Assembly (NCBI GenBank): GCA_045106675.1
Contig: JBGCFA010000304.1
Span: 1-7,320 of the forward strand
Source: JBCAWW01 sp045106675
GTDB taxonomy: Bacteria; Bacteroidota; Bacteroidia; J057
DNA length: 7,320 bases
Reading direction: 5' to 3'
The stretch's first letter is position 1, and the number at the start of each line of letters is the position of its first letter. Positions 6,290 to 7,320 of the stretch are shown here, in pieces. A model generated the notes under the pieces. The model ran no database searches. It had not been told where the DNA came from and saw only the letters and a list, made by a program, of their open reading frames with translations. Made by a program: the position numbers and the translations under genes.

Positions 6290-6827
6290 GACCTCTCTTC
6301 CGGGAATCATAATTATTCAACCTGACGTATTCGGCGATGACCGAGGCTTTTTTCTCGAACTGCATAACCAACGCAGCTTCGCAGAGATCGGCCTCGGTCA
6401 TTTGCAGTTTGTCCAGGACAATCTCTCTTCTTCCACCAAAGGCACGATTAGGGGCTTGCACTTTCAAGCGCCGCCCTATGCCCAAGGCAAACTGATCACA
6501 GTATTGGAAGGACATGTATTAGATGTGGCGGTGGATATCCGCAAAGATTCTCCCACATATGGCAAATGTATCACCGCAGAGATGAAAGCCGAAGAGCATA
6601 CCATGCTTTATATCCCTGAGGGATTTGCGCATGGTTTTCAAGTCTTATCTGAGACTTGTTTGTTTCACTACAAATGCACCAACTACTACCAAAATGGTTC
6701 TGAGGGGGGCGTCTTATGGGATGATCCCAAGCTCGCCATCCCTTGGCGGCAGATGGATACAGAGCCGACTGTATCAGCTAAAGACCAACTACATACGGCA
6801 TTTGAACATTTTGAATCTCCTTTTTGA
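6270..6827 (+). CDS. rfbC: dTDP-4-dehydrorhamnose 3,5-epimerase
   Basis: This is the RmlC cupin that epimerises dTDP-4-keto-6-deoxyglucose at C3 and C5, the third step to dTDP-L-rhamnose. At 185 residues it is typical. Seen in order: PDVFGDDRGFFLE (18-30) with the substrate-phosphate Arg25, FVQDNLSSS (47-55), TIRGLHFQ (59-66) with R61 and the likely catalytic base H64, GKLITVLEGHVLDVAVDIRKDSPTYGK (the cupin core), YIPEGFAHGFQVLSE with H121, and FHYKCTNYYQ with Y134 as the likely catalytic acid; SEGGVLWDDP follows. The ATG at 6270 lies inside the last codons of uxs in another frame (20-base overlap). It gives the family-like start MGFRKLETSLPGI, and no later in-frame start precedes the conserved region. 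It is likely co-transcribed with uxs and possibly with rfbA downstream. Confidence 0.96.
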   Translation: MGFRKLETSLPGIIIIQPDVFGDDRGFFLELHNQRSFAEIGLGHLQFVQDNLSSSTKGTIRGLHFQAPPYAQGKLITVLEGHVLDVAVDIRKDSPTYGKCITAEMKAEEHTMLYIPEGFAHGFQVLSETCLFHYKCTNYYQNGSEGGVLWDDPKLAIPWRQMDTEPTVSAKDQLHTAFEHFESPF

Positions 6828-6850
6828 AGGTTTATTATATGAAAAGAAAG

Positions 6851-6930
6851 TCCTCCCCCTACCCCCTCCGAAGGGGGATAACCTACGGTTTGCGAAGCAA
6901 TGTCCCCCTTCGGAGGGGGTAGGGGGAGGA
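6851..6930. repeat. 80-bp dispersed palindromic repeat, copy 2 (perfect 28-bp arms)
   Basis: The arms (6851-6878 and 6903-6930) are perfect 28-bp reverse complements around a 24-nt centre (6879-6902). The centre contains the mini-hairpin TTGCGAAGCAA (6890-6900). Each arm is itself partly self-complementary (CCCCCT, CCGA, AGGGGG), so an alternative two-hairpin fold exists. The G-rich strand of the right arm has four G-runs (GG, GGGGG, GGGGG, GG in 6912-6929), which could form a two-tier quadruplex. The element lies between the rfbC stop (23 bp before) and the rfbA ATG (19 bp after) and would be transcribed within the operon. It has no T-tail, so it is not a canonical terminator. It could act as an mRNA stabiliser, a partial attenuator, or be a neutral insertion. 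Confidence 0.93.
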
Positions 6931-6949
6931 ATTAAAGCAACCCCTCAAT

Positions 6950-7320
6950 ATGAAAGGCATTATTCTCGCCGGAGGCTCCGGCACTCGTTTATACCCGCTC
7001 ACTATCTCTGTCAGCAAGCAGCTCATGCCTGTTTATGACAAGCCCATGATCTATTATCCTTTGTCGTCCCTGATGTCAGCTGGGATCAAAGAGATCATGA
7101 TTATTTCCACTCCTAAGGATTTGCCCTTATTTAGGCAGCTTTTAGGGGATGGCTCACGCTTGGGAGTTCGTTTTGAATATGCCGAACAACCCAATCCAGA
7201 GGGTTTGGCACAAGCCTTTGTCATTGCGGCTGACTTTATTGGCGATGATGATGCTGCGCTGATTTTGGGAGACAACATCTTTTATGGCGAGCAGTTGGGG
7301 CCGACCTTGTCGAACGCTAG
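6950..7320 (+). CDS. rfbA: glucose-1-phosphate thymidylyltransferase, N-terminal part, cut by window edge
   Basis: RmlA joins dTTP and glucose-1-phosphate to make dTDP-glucose, the first and feedback-regulated step of the dTDP-L-rhamnose pathway. About 123 codons of a usual 290 are visible and the frame stays open to the edge. The N-terminus MKGIILAGGSGTRLYPLT carries the nucleotidyltransferase signature GGxGTR (R13). SKQLMPVYDKPMIYYPLSSLM follows, then ISTPKDLPLFRQLLGDGS, FEYAEQPNPEGLAQAF and LILGDNIFYG with the metal-binding D108. The ATG at 6950 gives exactly the family N-terminus. It follows rfbC by 122 bp, most of which is the palindromic repeat, so expression relative to rfbC may be altered by that element. 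No strong promoter match is evident in the 19 bp after the repeat. Confidence 0.95.
   Translation, partial: MKGIILAGGSGTRLYPLTISVSKQLMPVYDKPMIYYPLSSLMSAGIKEIMIISTPKDLPLFRQLLGDGSRLGVRFEYAEQPNPEGLAQAFVIAADFIGDDDAALILGDNIFYGEQLGPTLSNA

Noticed and set aside
6371..6386. CAGCTTCGCAG in rfbC, resembling the short hairpin motif
   Set aside because: The second stem pair is A-A and the AACG tail is absent. It encodes ordinary RSFAEIG residues, so it is probably chance.
6625..7038. Plus-strand open frame of 137 codons across the rfbC end, the palindrome and the rfbA start
   Set aside because: It reads rfbC and rfbA out of frame and translates the palindrome as low-complexity proline/glycine residues. 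Both real genes have strong family motifs.
7054..7278. Minus-strand open frame inside rfbA
   Set aside because: It is a shadow of the conserved nucleotidyltransferase coding sequence, with a Ser/Lys/Pro-rich translation and no motif.
1..7320. CRISPR array, tRNA/rRNA genes, insertion sequence or transposase gene
   Set aside because: There are no regularly spaced direct repeats, no tRNA-like or rRNA sequence and no transposase frame. The palindromic repeats are the only possible mobile traces.

Overview
The window looks like a chromosomal cell-envelope polysaccharide region from a Bacteroidota (Bacteroidetes) bacterium, possibly from the Saprospiria/Cytophagia side. The lineage is an inference from several observations. 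The Kdo-transferase fragment has the Bacteroidota-style wording WFHCASLGEFEQGR and LLTFFSPSGYE. The outer-membrane protein has a signal peptide ending in KAQ. Start codons lack clear Shine-Dalgarno sequences. The divergent 2572-2760 intergenic region carries TAnnTTTG promoter elements. Base composition is moderate throughout, and nothing looks like a plasmid or phage.

Layout. Positions 1-457 (minus strand) hold the N-terminal third of a Kdo transferase (waaA/kdtA) that runs off the left edge and has no normal start codon. An 80-bp palindromic repeat (491-570) separates it from a plus-strand, lipoprotein-type NodB polysaccharide deacetylase (625-1584). A 231-bp convergent intergenic stretch (1585-1815) carries four copies of a short hairpin motif in alternating orientation and a perfect 20-bp palindrome. 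A secreted, probably beta-barrel outer-membrane protein follows on the minus strand (1816-2571). A divergent promoter region (2572-2760) then leads into the plus-strand sugar-nucleotide block: a DegT/WbpE-like aminotransferase (2761-3888), UDP-glucose 6-dehydrogenase (3904-5238), a strong hairpin terminator (5256-5297), UDP-glucuronate decarboxylase (5333-6289), dTDP-4-dehydrorhamnose 3,5-epimerase (6270-6827), a second copy of the 80-bp palindromic repeat (6851-6930), and the start of glucose-1-phosphate thymidylyltransferase (6950 to the right edge).

How the genes fit together. Ugd oxidises UDP-glucose to UDP-glucuronate and Uxs decarboxylates that to UDP-xylose. RfbA and RfbC belong to the dTDP-L-rhamnose route; rfbB and rfbD are not in view. 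The aminotransferase would add an amino sugar. Together they supply activated sugars for an O-antigen, capsule or exopolysaccharide. Kdo transferase builds the LPS inner core, and the deacetylase could trim an N- or O-acetylated polymer at the envelope.

I see no clearly new enzymatic system. The most unusual content is non-coding: the two 80-bp palindromes, whose central sequence is better conserved than their arms, and a family of miniature hairpins (4-bp stem, 3-nt loop, AACG tail) with covarying stems. That family appears in the intergenic region, at the centre of both 80-bp repeats, and apparently in a few coding positions.
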